DNA of 64,000 bases from Phaeosaccion multiseriatum (GCA_965112735.1 OZ218952.1:4154001-4218000); one strand, 5' to 3'. Positions 41,096 through 53,360 are shown, counted from the first letter of the stretch. The notes: a model not told the origin generated them from the letters alone. Numbers and translations: made by a program.

Positions 41096-43751
41096 AAAGA
41101 GCAGAGAGAGAGAGAGTACACATGGCGTGGGAGGATACACATTAGCCTTCCTTCCGAAATCCCTCTATTCCTACCCACTCACCCGCTCGCTCCCTTGCTC
41201 CCCCCCCCCCCCCCCCCACCCCCTCCCTCCCTCCCTCCCTCCCTCCCTCACCGAGTCGTAGTTGTTAGTGCCATGCCTCTGTCCGGCAAAGGGCATGGAC
41301 GAGGAGCGATGTATGGGCACGAAGCGAGAGCCGTCTTGCGTGGCGGACTCAAAGGGGGTGCCGAAGGCCTGTCGGGTGGGGCGTGAAGGAGGGCAGGGGG
41401 TGGGGACGGGAGGGCGAGGAACTCGACATCGACGCCTTATCAAGCGACTGACTACTGACCCACTGATGCCTCCCTCCCTTCCTTCCTTCCCTCCATCCCT
41501 TGCAGACAAACTGACCTGGCCGCTCAGCCAAGGGTGCTGCAGTGCTTGCGTAGCACTCCACCTCGCCACGGGATCCGTATCAAGGAGGTGTTGGATGAGA
41601 TCCTTGACCATCGGGCTGCGACTCGCCCACCGGGACTCGGGGAACGTCAGGGCGTAGGGCTGTACAAGGTGACGTTGGCCTGTTTGTTTGTTTGTTTGTT
41701 TGTTTGTGCGGCGGTGTGGGGAAGGGTTTTTTGGTTGGTTGTTAGATGGTGCGATGGTTTGGCAAACAATTTATAGTTAGAGGCGTGGAAGGGCGGAGGG
41801 GGAGAGGAGGGGCCAGGGATCTTGCTCTCCTCTCTCAGGCCCAACCAAGAAGCAAGCAAGCAAGCCAACAACCCTATCCATTCAAGTTTCAAGTTAGCAC
41901 CTCACTTACCTTTAGGCATGGCGGCAATATCCGTGACGAATGGCAGCCTGGCGCTGAGCAGCAGATAGAGGATGATGCCACAGCTCCACAGGTCAACCGA
42001 CTGTGAGTACTGCCGCTGCTGCCGGATCTCAGGCGCCAAGTAGCCCCCCGTGCCCAAGTACGAGCCGTGCAACATGCTCGCCTTGCTGGCGAAACCGAAG
42101 TCTATGAGCTTGACCCTAGGCCAGGAGTCGCCGTGCTTGCCGCCTGTTGGGCCCACCAGGAGTAAGTTCTCCGCCTGCCCTCGTGTAGCGGTTGGTCGTA
42201 AGTGGGCGGGGGATGGGGGAGGAAGACGTGGGGGAGGATGAGAAAGAGGACGAGAAAGAAAGAGGAAGAAAAAAACGCACGTCGTCAAGCAGTGCTCCTC
42301 CCTGTCCCACGCCTACCCCTCCCCTCCCCTCCCCTCCCCCCCCTCCCTCTTTCCCTCCTTCCTTCCCTCTCTCCCTCCCTCCTTCCCTCCCTCCCCCCCA
42401 TCCCACCTTAATGTCTCTATGCACGATGCCCTCGCTGTGCATATACGCCACACTCTCGAGTACACCGTGCATGAGCCGAGCTGCCTTCTCCTCAGGGAGC
42501 GGCCCCTGCTCCAGCAGGTACTCCGATAGCTCTCCGCCGCTCAGTAGCTCCATCACCATGATGAGGACCTACGGAGGCACACACGGACAAGCATACGGAG
42601 TGGCCCGAAAGGAATAGTGGGAGGTGGGGGTGGGTCCAGGTAGGGCCTCTGCCTTCCTTCTCCTTCGACACGCTTACTCCACCTGTTCGTTTTCCAGCAC
42701 GGTCTTGACCGAAACGATGCCGGGGTGGCTAACGTTGGAGAGAATCTGAGGAGCGCGTCCACGAGAAGCACACGCAGGAGAGGGGTGAATGTGTATCAAG
42801 TTACTCCCGTGTTGTACAAATCGCTACAGCGAGAAGTGCTGTACCAAGCACCATAGCGAGACTACAGTGCCAATCCGGGAATGGAGAAGCGGCAATGGCA
42901 GCAGGGGGAGGAGGAAGAGGAGGAAGGAGCATTGGTGCCGAAAAATACCCCCCCCTCCCTTCCTCCCTTCCTCCTCTCTTCTACGCCATAGCGCACCTCG
43001 ACCTCCCTCCTGAGCTGCTTCATGAGTCCCCGGCCCTCCGAGGGAAAGTCCAGCAGCAGCTTGCGCTTGTTGATGACTTTGCAGGCGAAGCGCTCTCCGT
43101 CGGCCCTGCGAGAGCAAATGTACACCTTCGACGTGGCCCCCACCCCTTTGTGGGTAGACACAGGTACGTAGATACGTACAGAAAAGAGGAAGTAACCGGG
43201 AATCGTGCAGGGTGAAAGGCGAGAAGAGAGTGGCGAGAGAGAGAGAGAGAGAGAGAGAGGCGGAGAATGACAATGACTGTGACAATGACTTTTCATACTC
43301 TTCCAAGATTTGGCCTTCAGACTCCTCCTTCCCATCTTACCAATTAGGGTCTCGAGTACGTAATGGTTGTCGAACTCCTGTGGCACCGGCTGTCTCAGAG
43401 GCTGCCACACAATAGAGAAGCAGCAGGGGGGGTGGGCGGGCGGCCGTAAGAGGACCACACACACGGAAGAGCAACTCTTATGCTCTTGCCTTTGTAGGAC
43501 AGCCAACTCACCATGCCAGCTCCACCGATGTTTCCGTCACTTTTTGCCTTGTTCAGCCCGCGCTTCCTCCGTCTGTTTGCAGGGCCATCGCTGAGTTTCT
43601 TCCTCGGCAGCAAAGCCTGGCGCTCCCCGTCCTTTCCTTTCCCCTCTCGAAACCAATTGAGACACCAGCCGCAACAAACACAGTCTACATCGCTGCCCTC
43701 GTCTTCGTCGTATAGTGCATACTCATGGTCATCCGCGGTTCCTGTCGTCAT
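40908..43751 (-). CDS. CAMK-like serine/threonine protein kinase
   Basis: Nine minus-strand exons: 43751-43512, 43401-43341, 43145-42997, 42745-42683, 42568-42407, 42174-41910, 41679-41516, 41368-41252 and 41048-40908 (TAA); 453 residues. A Cys-rich N-terminus (DCVCCGWCLNWF, possible acylation site) and a basic linker come first. The full kinase domain follows: glycine loop LIGVGATSKVY, lysine FACKVI, hinge MVMELLSGGELSEYLL, catalytic HRDIKAENLL, IDFGFAS, YLAPEI, VDLWSCGIILYLLL and a final PVARWSATQALQHPWL. All catalytic residues are present. HRDIKAEN replaces the usual HRDLKPEN. No EF hands or obvious calmodulin site follow, so it is not a standard CDPK. The short tail has no known domain. 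The substrate is unknown. The start of exon 43401 could alternatively be at either of two nearby in-frame acceptors. Confidence 0.86.
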
Positions 43752-44195
43752 GAGGGAGGAAAGGACCTAAGATCCTCGCCCTCGTACTCCTCCCTCCTCT
43801 CAGACTGATCCTCTACAACCGAGTAGCGCGTGCACCATAGGAAAAAATCACAGAACAAGGAGGAAGCACGGGTGAAAGTGGCAGCGTGCACTCAAAAGGT
43901 GGTAGAGGTTCTTGTTCCCCCCTCGCCTCCTCCGGCCCTCGCGCGAGCCCGGCGGGCTCTTCTCACAGATGGCGTGGACCACCACTTTCCTATCCTCATT
44001 CTTTTTTCTTCTCTTTTTCCTCCTTCTTCTTCTTCCTCCTTCCTTCCTCCTACTTGTGCTCTCTCTCACTCTGAACCTCTTCTTGGCTTGGCTCTATTCT
44101 GGTTCCCTCTCCTGCCGTTCCAGCTGTAGTGCCTTTTCTTCCCTTCCACCATTCTCTTCCTTTTTATCAAAATCCCTGAGCTGTACTCCTCCAGT
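43752..44195. other. Upstream region of the kinase gene
   Basis: Pyrimidine-rich on the + strand (44000-44100). No gene supported on either strand. Confidence 0.5.
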
Positions 44196-45423
44196 AAGGA
44201 GGGACTCACGGAGCGAGTGGAGGCGCGTAGGGGGAGAAGATGAGGGAATCGAAGCAGCAACAGGGACAGCAGCAGCAGGAGGAGAAGGAGGAGGGGCAGG
44301 AGGAGGAGGAGGAGGAGGCGGAGGGGTGGTGTGACCAGCAATCGCCGTAGATACAGGTCGAGAATACCCGCTAGAGTCCACCATCGATGCACAGGCGCCT
44401 CAGGTAAGAGGAAGGAAGGCAGCAAAACGTGCCCTCGTCCACCAAGGGGTACTTCGAAGTAGGGCGTCCATTGGTTCCTCATCCGTATGTTTGGGCAAGC
44501 ATCCCGTCCCTCGCTCCCTTCCTCCCACCCTCACCCATTGCCTCCCACCCTCACCTCCTCCCTCCGCCCCCCATCCACTGCCGTCCAGTTCAGGTGCAGT
44601 GGGAGCGCTTCTTCACCAGCGCGATGGTGCTGCGGGACAAGGTCGGCTGGTACGCAGAGCAGCAGGTAGGTGTGTGTGTAGGGGGGGGGGGGGGGGGGGT
44701 GTACATGAGGCAGGCAAAGCAGCAGATAGGTGTGTGTAGGGGGGGGGGGGGGGGTGGGTGTGCACATGACGTAGGCAGAGCAGCAGGTAGTGTGTGTGTG
44801 AGTGTATGTGGGTGGGTGTGCGTGTGCACGAGGTAGGCAGAGCAGCAGGTGTGTGTGTGTGCATGAGGCAGGCAGAGGAGCAGGTAGTGCGTGTGTATAG
44901 GTGTAGACGTGTGTGAAGGTGGGTGGGTGTGCGTGTACATGAGGTAGGTAGAGAAGAAGGTGTGTGTGGGGGGGGGGGGGGGATGAGGCAGGCAGAGCAG
45001 CAGGTAGAGTGTGTGTAGATGTAGGTGTGTGTGTGTATGTATGTCTATGTGTGTGTGTGTGCACATGAAGGAGGCAAGTAGGGGGTAATCAAGTGCGTGT
45101 GTGTGAATGAGGCAGGCAGAGCAGTAGGTATCGTAGGGCACCAAGTGCATGTGCGTGCGTGCGTGCATGCAGGCACTGCATTGTCGCCCCTTACCAGGCA
45201 TGTCGCCCGTTGCTAAGTGAAGGGGTCTATTGAGTATTTGCTCCTCTGTGCATCGTCCTGGGCCCAGGGCAGGGCAGGACAGAGCCCCAATCTGACGAGA
45301 AGGCGAACGCCCGCGCTTCTCTAGTGTTCTTTACACCTTTCGTTGTGCTGCACCACGGCAGCAGAGCAAGCGTTTGAAAATGTCTTCTTGAGGGCGACGA
45401 CTAGCAGGTGAGCCCGCAGCCTT
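44196..45423 (+). pseudogene. Dead 5' fragment of the LisH-CTLH-WD40 gene
   Basis: Exons 1-3 of the intact gene at 48292 have recognisable counterparts here: 44365-44403 (splice caggcgcctcag|gtaaga), 44594-44665 and 45362-45407. The start codon region reads agaatacccgct instead of agaatgccgct, losing the ATG and shifting frame. Exon 2 has lost 13 codons of the LisH motif, in frame. Exon 3 contains TGA (ATGTCTTCTTGA). Homology starts near aaggagggactca (44196, compare 48026) and fades after the third donor. The intron between exons 2 and 3 is expanded by repeats. Confidence 0.72.
44650..45130 (+). repeat. Minisatellite made from an exon end plus its splice donor
   Basis: Roughly eight irregular copies of GAGGCAGGCAGAGCAGCAG followed by GTAGGTGTGTGTG are spread over 480 bases, separated by poly-G runs. 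In the intact paralogue this sequence occurs once, as the end of exon 48531-48641 and its donor. Confidence 0.8.
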
Positions 45424-45859
45424 CCTTCCCATTACTTAGAGTCCGGACCTGTTCCCATTCCTTCCCATTAGCTCCTCTTCCTGCTCGCAGTAGCCCCCAT
45501 TTTGTTCGTACTCAAGTCTGAGGAATGCGAGGTGTCGGTGACCGAGCGCTGCGCTGGGGCCCTGGACCTTGGCACGAACGGTGGCACGAACGGAAGCAGC
45601 AGCAGCAGCAGCAGCAGGAGGAGGAGGAGGAGGAAGGAGGCAAGGAGCACTGGTGGCGAATGTCATCCTCCCTCCCAGAGAAAGCACAGTATTCGTGTAC
45701 AATTTTTTAATTTTAAAAAAAAATGATAAGGGTCTTTGAGTCGCCTCCGCCAGCAAGGGCTTTGCGAGGTTGTTTCTAGAAGCACAGTTGACACCGCGTG
45801 GACCTGGTGAGGCCCAAACCCCAACCAGGAGAAGCAGAGTTGAAACCGTGTGGACCAGA
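45424..45859. other. Intergenic region
   Basis: 3' flank of the methyltransferase gene (-). A CAG run (45594-45616) runs into GGA triplets. A two-copy imperfect repeat (gaagcacagttgacaccg / gaagcagagttgaaaccg) at 45779-45870 overlaps the methyltransferase stop. No gene. Confidence 0.5.
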
Positions 45860-46693
45860 TCAGGCCTTGGTAAACACGAGGGTGGAGGCCTGGCCGTGCA
45901 CGTCAAGAAGAGGCTGGCAGTTCTCCTTGTACCAGTCCTGGAACTTGCCCTCCTCGGCAAGCTTGGTGACGTCCTCCACGGCCTTTTGCACCTCTTGTTT
46001 GGGGGAGAGAGCCCAGTCGCTGATCTGGTTGCGTCCCTCTTCGCTCACCATAAACACCGGGTCCGTAAAGTCTTCCAACCTGATAAGGGTCTCCTTGTGC
46101 AAGTAGGCGATCTTCTTGGTGAGCTCAGTACCCACGGCCATCTCGCAGAGGCGTTCGTTGCTGACAAGGCGGGCGTGCATGTTCTCGAACGCCACGGGAA
46201 GAAACTTGAGGTACCAGTAGGTCTGCAGCTGGTCGGGCTCGCAGTGGTTGATGATGACCTGCCCGCCCTTCTTCACTACGCGTGCCGCCTCCTGGACAAA
46301 CTTTGAAATGCCCTCGTCTCCAAAGTGGTGCAGCGCCATGGTGCAGGTAACGGCGGTGAAGGTTTCGTCTGGGAACGGGAGGTCCTGTGCAAAACCTTTC
46401 TGAACTTCGATGTTCGTCAGACCACCCTTCTCAATCTTCTGCTTGAGCTGTGCAATCATGCCCTCATTCAGCTCAACGCATTGCACGCTCGCGCATATCT
46501 TGGAGACGGGAATGGTGTAGTTGCCAGTGCCGCACGCGACGTCCAGAATGTGGTGCTCCCCTGCGAAAGGAGAGTCTGCGAGTGCCGATTTAATATCCTC
46601 CACGCCTACCGGCGTACGAGTGCGGTCGTATACCTTCGACACGGTGTTGTAGTCTTCATACTGCGGCCTCACCACTTCTGTACCCACTACCAT
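45860..46693 (-). CDS. Class I SAM-dependent methyltransferase
   Basis: A single exon of 277 codons from ATG 46693 (MVVGTEVVRPQYEDYNTVSK) to TGA at 45860. Motif I is ILDVACGTGNYT, with acidic loop CVELNEGMI; then FAQDLPFPDETFTAVTCTMA, LHHF, and EAARVVKKGGQVIINHCEPD. This is the Methyltransf_11/UbiE-like fold. The C-terminal half (about 120 residues) is specific to the subfamily and gives no clue to the substrate. No targeting peptide is evident. The frame is open upstream of the Met, but there it reads T/A-rich sequence (poly-Phe) that is unlikely to be coding. Confidence 0.82.
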   Translation of the reverse strand: MVVGTEVVRPQYEDYNTVSKVYDRTRTPVGVEDIKSALADSPFAGEHHILDVACGTGNYTIPVSKICASVQCVELNEGMIAQLKQKIEKGGLTNIEVQKGFAQDLPFPDETFTAVTCTMALHHFGDEGISKFVQEAARVVKKGGQVIINHCEPDQLQTYWYLKFLPVAFENMHARLVSNERLCEMAVGTELTKKIAYLHKETLIRLEDFTDPVFMVSEEGRNQISDWALSPKQEVQKAVEDVTKLAEEGKFQDWYKENCQPLLDVHGQASTLVFTKA

Positions 46694-46859
46694 GTTGTGC
46701 TTGCTTGTATAAATGATCTGAACGAAAGGCCAAGTTGCTGGACCAACTGGTGGGAAAAGGGGCCAAAAAAATTCGCAAAAAAAGAAGAACAAAAAAAAAA
46801 AAATGGAGAATTGGGTCAAGGAGAAAGTGTGGGTGGTGCGCTGCGAGTGATTGAGAGCT

Positions 46860-47200
46860 ATTGCCGAAGCTTTTCGGCTCGCTCCAGGCGGGGTTTCTCT
46901 GGCTCCTGGCTTCTGGGCCGTAGCTCCCTCCTGGCTTCGGGCTTCTGGCTTCTCAGGCTGGGAGAGAAAAAAAAATTAAAGGGGGGGGGGGAGGGGCTCG
47001 TTTTACTGTCCTGGGCTGCTGGCTTCTGAAGCCATCGGCTCCCAGCAGGGCTTCTCTGGCCCCCCGATAAGCAGAAGCCTGAGGCGGCCTGCGGCCGAAA
47101 GCAAGAAGTCCGGGGCTGGCCTGCGGCCAGAAGCCTGCATAATCTTCTCCCCCCCCCCCTGAGCCCCCCTGAGAAGCCTGGCATCAGCCAGGCAGGGGTC
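46860..47200. repeat. Dispersed GC-rich repeat (related to 4898-5385)
   Basis: Repeated short modules (ctggcttctgg, cggcctgcggcc) and a 120-bp block shared with 5217-5340 (ggcttctctggccccccgat, aagcagaagcc). It ends near 47200 with CAGGGGTCGA, the reverse complement of the TCGACCCCTG terminal motif seen at other elements. Confidence 0.65.
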
Positions 47201-47326
47201 GAGGAGTTGGCTGGTGCTAGCTACTAAGGACCTGGTACCGAGCGCCGAGCTGATGAGGAGCGAGGGCTCTCCCTCACCTAACAGCTTCTACTCGAGATAT
47301 TTTCTGTCAGTGACCTACCTTCCATT

Positions 47327-47566
47327 CCCTGGACAAGGTTATCTGATTACTGATTACGGCCGGCGCAGCCGGCCTGATTACTGATTATGGCGCCAGCCGG
47401 ACCTGATTACTGATTATGGCCGGCGCCAGCCGGGTCTGATCATGATTGGCGCCAGCCGGCCTGATTACTGATTATGACCGGCGCTAGCCGGCCTGATTAC
47501 TGATTATTGGCGCCGGCCGGCCTGATTACTGATTATGGCCGGCGCACACTGTAACCTTGTCCAGGG
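47327..47566. mobile_element. TIR-flanked tandem-repeat element, 240 bp
   Basis: Perfect 15-bp inverted ends CCCTGGACAAGGTTA (47327-47341) and its complement (47552-47566); the right end continues TCGA. Inside are seven units of about 30 bp, each CTGATTACTGATTATGG followed by a GGCCGGCGCCAGCCGGC-type palindrome. No coding capacity, and no clear target duplication on the left. Confidence 0.68.
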
Positions 47567-48120
47567 TCGATGCCAGGAGGGCAGCAAAGTCGAGTAAAGC
47601 AGAATTTAGAGCTACATCTTCCCATTGACTTACTGTACTGTACAGATGGCACGTGTAGCACCACTTCTCCTTCCTCGTTACTTTTAGACAATCATAGATG
47701 GCACCGAAGGGTGTAATATACAAACATCTCTCTCTCTCCCTCCCTCTGTCGCTCCCTCTTGGGATGGGATCTCTTAATCGCTTGGATCTCCTCTGCTCCC
47801 GTTTTCTCACCTTCCAGCCGTAGAAGTTTTTCTTCTATCGCAGCGGAATGAGCGGGTTGGATCCTGCCAGCGGGGCCAAACAAGTGAGTGGAGTGTTTGA
47901 TCATCTTGCGACGGCTGCTTTGCGTTTTGAGCCTTGCCCCACCACCACCAAAACTACTCGTCCTGTAGCACCTCGCCATGCCATCGTTGCGTAACCCTGA
48001 CCTGCTCCTCACCTCTTTCTTTATAAGGAGGGACTCATACCGCCGCTGCAAGAGGATAGGGGGAGGGGAGGCGCGCAGGGGGGAACGGATGAGGGAATCG
48101 CAGCAGCAGCAGCGAAAGCG

Positions 48121-48147
<27 letters not shown>

Positions 48148-48151
<4 letters not shown>

Positions 48152-48235
48152 GAGGAGGAGTAGGAGGAGGAGGAGGAGGAGGAGGAGGAGGAGGAGGAGG
48201 AGGAGGAGGAGGAGGAGGAGGAGGAGGAGGAGGAG
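48148..48235. repeat. (GGA)n upstream of the LisH-WD40 start codon
   Basis: About 88 bases of GGA triplets preceded by a CAG run, within the likely 5' UTR. A shorter version lies at the same place in the pseudogene (44270-44325). Confidence 0.88.
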
Positions 48236-48291
48236 GTGGTGGTGGTGTGCGTGGTGGCCTCACCAGCAATCGCCGTAGGTACAGGTCGAGA

Positions 48292-48654
48292 ATGCCGCTA
48301 GAGTCCACCATTGACGCACAGGCGCCTCAGGTAAGAGGGGAAAAGGCGCAAAAGGCCACGCATGGGAGGGGACTCTCGCCCGCCAAGGGTTACTTCAGAA
48401 TAGTGCATCCATTGGGGGGGGGGGGGGGGATGAGTCCCCGATCCATAGGTGTAATGAAGCACCCCTTCCCTATTCCCTCCCACCCTCGTCCCCTCTCTCC
48501 ATCTCCCCTATCCACTGCCATCCCCCTTAGGTGAAGCTGGACATCGTGCGCATGATCGTGCAGTATCTCAACGGGGAGCGCTTCTTCACCAGTGCGATGG
48601 TGCTGCAGGACGAGGTCGGCATGAGGCAGGCAGAGCAGCAGGTAGGTGTGTGTG

Positions 48655-48689
<35 letters not shown>

Positions 48690-49607
48690 GCGGGCGCTGC
48701 GTTGTGGCCCCTTGCCAGGCATGTCGCCCCTTGGTAAGGGAAGGGGTCTACTGAGTATTGGGGGACTCTTACATATGCGTCTCCTGCATTTATCCTCGTT
48801 GCCCCAGGGCAGGGCAGGGCAGGGTAGGGCCCATATCTCACGAATAGACCAAACATCTTCGCTTTGCTTTTTTTGTCTTGCACATTGTATTATACTGCAC
48901 TACAGTCTCGCCGGCAGCAGAGCAAACGTTTCAGAAAAGCTATTCTGGAGGGCGACTGGGAACAGGTGAGCCCCCAGCCTTCCTTCCCTGCTGTACCCCT
49001 ACTTCGAGTGCTTAGTGTCCGGACCTGCTCTTATTAGCACCCTGATATCCGCCCCTCTCCCCTCCCCTCCCCTCCCCTCCTCACTACAACTACAACTGCA
49101 ACCTCTCGCTGTGTGCGTGTTGTTTTTAGGCTTCGCAGCTGGTGACTAAGACTCTGCCCCGTAGCCTGCAGAAGAGCTACAAGTAAGCTTCGAGATGATG
49201 ACACCTCTCCCTGCCCCGTCTACCCTTACCTCCGACCCTAACCTCTACCCTTGTCCCTACCGTACCCATCCACATGCGCCTCCCTCCCTCCAACCCTCCA
49301 ATCCAACCCAAACTATCCAACCCAACCCAACCCAACCCAACCCAACCCAACCCAACCCAACCCAATCCAACCTAACCCAACTCAACCCAGATACACCCTG
49401 TACCGCCAGGAGTTCCTGGAACTTATTGAGCGACAAGAGTCCCAGAAGGCCTTCGCCTTCCTCAACCGCTACCTCAAGCCAATGGAAGCAACATGCTCTT
49501 CCAACCCGGAGGAGTTTCGCTCGCTCTGCTACCTGCTTACCTGCAAGACGGTGTCCTCCTCCGACTACTTTAGCAGGTGGGTGCGCCTCCTCCTCCTACT
49601 ACTACGC

Positions 49608-49686
<79 letters not shown>

Positions 49687-49736
49687 CACTGCTACTTCTA
49701 TTACTCATACTAGTACTACTACTACTACTACTATTA

Positions 49737-49775
<39 letters not shown>

Positions 49776-49795
49776 AACTTCTACTAAAACTACTG

Positions 49796-49828
<33 letters not shown>

Positions 49829-50291
49829 AAGCTTCTACTAAAACTACTGCTACTACTACCACCTAAGTGCAACTCGTTCCCTCTGTGCCTCCCTCTCCCC
49901 ACTCCCTAACGTGCATCCAACGGTCTGTCCATAATTCCTGCCTGTCTGCCTGCCTGCCTGCCTGCCGATCAGGTGGTCGGGTGTGATGGCGAGTCGCGAG
50001 GAGCTGGCAGAGGAGTGCTGTCGCGTCATCGAGATGGACCACCCCACCAGCATCAGCAGCGGTGGCAACAGCGCAGGCAGCAGCGGCACCACAAACGGAA
50101 GCAACAACAACAACACGAACGGACACAGCAGCAGCGGCAGTGGTAGTGGTGGTGTTGGCCGGCTGGAGCCCCACACGCAGGGCCAGGCAGCCAGCAATAC
50201 CCCCTTGCCGCCCAACCGCCTCCTTACACTGCTCGAGCAGGCGCTGGCCTACCAAATAGAGTTCAACAGGTGATTTTCCTTGGTACTGCTA

Positions 50292-50325
<34 letters not shown>

Positions 50326-53300
50326 GGCTTCTAATGCTGCCCTCGACGGTCGGCCCGATGTTCTCCGTGTGTCTCCGTGTGTCTCATCCCCTCTCTCTCT
50401 CCCCTCTCTTGTTCTCTGCTTCTCAACCCCCCCCTGCCCCACCGCCTCTCCCTGCTCCCCGGTCAGATATCACCCCAAGTTGGTACCCGTGGTTGGGTCC
50501 CTCGCCACAGACTTCCGCTGCGTGGCGGTACCCAACTGTGAGAGGGACTGCTTCGTGGTCAGCAGCAGAGGCGTGGAGACGATGGAGGAAGGGAGGCATC
50601 AGCAGCAGCAGCAGCAACATCAGCAGCAGCAGTTGGTGATACAACAGCAGTTGGTGACACAGCAAACTGGGGCGGCAACTGGAGGGCCTGTGGTAACTCT
50701 AGAGGAGATGGCAGCGGGAGGAGGGCAAGGAGGAGGCGGGGGCGCGCTCAAGTGCGTGGAGTGGGTGGGCGAGGAGGGGTACCTTCTGGCAGCGGGGGGC
50801 ATGGACGGTTACGTGCACTTTTGGACAGCCAATCCGGGAGTGGAGACCGGTCTAGATATTGAGGTGCGTCCATACTCTATCGGCCTGTATTTTATCGTGG
50901 ATGCTTGGATGTGGCCGGATGCGTGTGCCTGTGCGGATCACCGCGGAGCAGATCGGTCAGGCGGACGTGTGTGCGTTTGTGTGTGTGTGTGTGTGTGTGC
51001 GTGTGCGTGTACGTGTGCGTGTGCGTGTGCGTGTGTGTGTGTGTGTGTGCGTGGGCGTGTGTATGTGTGTGTGCATGTGCGTGTGCGTGTGTGTGGGCGT
51101 GGGCGTGTGCGTTGGCGTGTGCGCTGTCCTCATGCTCAAGCCTCTTCTCCCTCATCTCCCCTCTCCTCCCTCTCCCCCCTCATTGCCAATCGCTGCTCTC
51201 TCCCTCTCCCTTTCTTTCTCTCTCTCCCTCCCTCCGTCCCTCCCTCCCTCCCTCCCTCCCTCCCTCCCTCCCTCCCTGATGACTGAACAGGGCCGAGACC
51301 ACGAGTCCGGGCGTGTGAGTGCCCCCTGCCTGTCCCTGTGCTTCGGCAGCAAGGTGTGGGATGTGAGCTGCAACACCATGGGGGACAAGATCGCTGCAGG
51401 AGGAGCCGACGGAAGCGTCAAGGTCAGTCACTCTCTTCTCTCTCCTCTTCTGTCTTCTTCGTCCTGATGATTTCTCTCTCTCTCCGTTTCTCTCTCCTAC
51501 GCATCATCTAGAGGAGGCTCGTGCTGTCAGCAGTCAACCCTGCCCCACGTTCCTCAACCCTCAATCCTCCTCACAACTCCTTACATCCCTGCTTTCATGT
51601 CCCCTCTCTCCTCTGTGTTGGTGTTGTTGCTGTTGTCGTATATGCCATCCATCCATTGTCATCCATCCACTGCCATCCACCCCCTTGGCAGATCTGGTCT
51701 TTGCCCTCCTGCGCTTCCCTCGCGGAGACGGAGAGGGCCGGAGAGGACCCGTTAGCGGCGCTGAGGAGCCTGTCCTCCTCCTCCTCCACGCCGGCGGTCG
51801 GTGGTAGCAGCAGCGAGGCACAGGAGTTGGCAATACAGCAACAGGCGCCGCACACCAGGCACTTCCACCACGGGAATCAGGGTCAGGACGTTTACTGTGT
51901 TGCCTGGCACCCCTCGCAGGTACGTCAAGCTCTCTCTCTTGTCCCTCCCTCTCTCTTTGAATCTCTCTCCGTCTCTCTCACTTTCTCTCTCTCTCTCTCT
52001 GTGCCCCCACTCTCCCTCTCACACACACCTTTCCCTCCTCGTATGCATACAACCCAGCGCCAAGTGATTAGCGCAGGGAACGATCGTGCCGTGCGCATAT
52101 GGGATGTGGAGACCAGCCAGGAGCTCAAGGTAACGAATTGAAGGAGGAACGTGGGCAGCGCAGGGGGCCCTCAGAGGGCTCTCAGAGGGCTCTGAGGTTT
52201 CTGTGGTTGTCGTGCTTGTCCCCAACCTATTCTATTGTGTATTGTGCGTAGTGGAAGTGCTTTGAAACTACCAGTGGGGGCGGGGGGGAAAGGCTCATGC
52301 CCATCCCGAGTCATGACTCTCATCCCCATCCACTGCCATCCGCCGATGTCTCTCTTTCTCTCTCCCGACTACACACACATACACGCGCACACCCACACAC
52401 ACTTAGTCCTTCGTGAAGCACGACGGAAGTGTCCTGCACGTGGCGTCCAACAAGCACGGCAACTTGCTTGCCTCCGCCGCTAGAGACAGCACTATTCGGT
52501 AGGGAGGGGAGGGGGGGTGTGGAAGGCACAGCACCTTTCGGTAGAGAGGGGAGGGGAGGGGAGGGAGCGTGTTGAGCGTTGCCATCCGCGCATGTATGTA
52601 CCCTCCCTTTCTCTTGTCCATCTCTTTCTCTATCTGCCTCTCTCTTTTCGTGCATTTTGGTTCCAGCTGATGAGGCGCGTCATGCCCGCTCACAGCCACA
52701 CAATTCCCTGCCGCTGTTGCCTCTCCTCCTTTTCCTTCTCCTCCCCCCCCCCCCTCCTCCTCCTCCTGCTCCTCCTCCTCCTCCTCCCTCCCCTCCCCCG
52801 CCCCACCCCCCCCCCCCCAAAACTAGCTTCTGGGACATGCTGAGTGGTGTGTGCGTCAGCACCCTCTCCCACCCCCTCGGGGCCGTCCGCTCTGTGGCCT
52901 ACTCCCGAGACGGGCTGTACTTGCTCTCGAGCTGTAGGCACGGGGCTGCTCGTCTGTGGGACATGCGTATGCGGAGGGTGGTGCAGCGCTACAAGGTACA
53001 TGAGGCAGGGTAGAGGTATATCGGCACAGAAGTTGGTGATACAGGGCAGGGCAGAGCAGGGAAAGGCAGGGAAGGGTAGGTAGATGAGTCGGTCCGTCGG
53101 TCAGTCGGTCAATCACATCAGTCAATCACGTCTGCCGGTTATGACTCACTGTGGAAATGTGCCTCCCGTTTCCTCCTTTCCCCCTCCTTTGCCCTCCCGT
53201 TGCCCTCGTGTTTTCCAACACCCCCCGTGTGTGCATCTCTGCTGTGTATCTATACTCTCTGTATCTACTCTATCTACACGTGTATCTGACTGTGTATGTG

Positions 53301-53326
53301 TGTCTGACTGTCCGTGGGTGGGTGTG

Positions 53327-53360
<34 letters not shown>

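Larger units (their letters stand above)
46694..48291. other. Repeat-rich intergenic region
   Basis: It contains poly-A, the dispersed GC-rich repeat (46860-47200), the TIR tandem-repeat element (47327-47566), and a CAG/GGA tract (48100-48235) upstream of the LisH-WD40 start. No gene supported. A frame at 47978-48163 ends in poly-Gln/Glu and is repeat composition. Confidence 0.6.

Noticed and set aside
47978-48163. Frame with poly-Gln and poly-Glu as an alternative 5' coding part of the LisH-WD40 gene
   Set aside because: It ends in a stop within the GGA tract and is not in frame with exon 1. The ATG at 48292 gives a continuous 14-exon model.
49310-49388. Telomere-like (CCCAA)n array
   Set aside because: A pentanucleotide intronic repeat that forms the pyrimidine side of the acceptor at 49390. 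Not telomeric position or unit.
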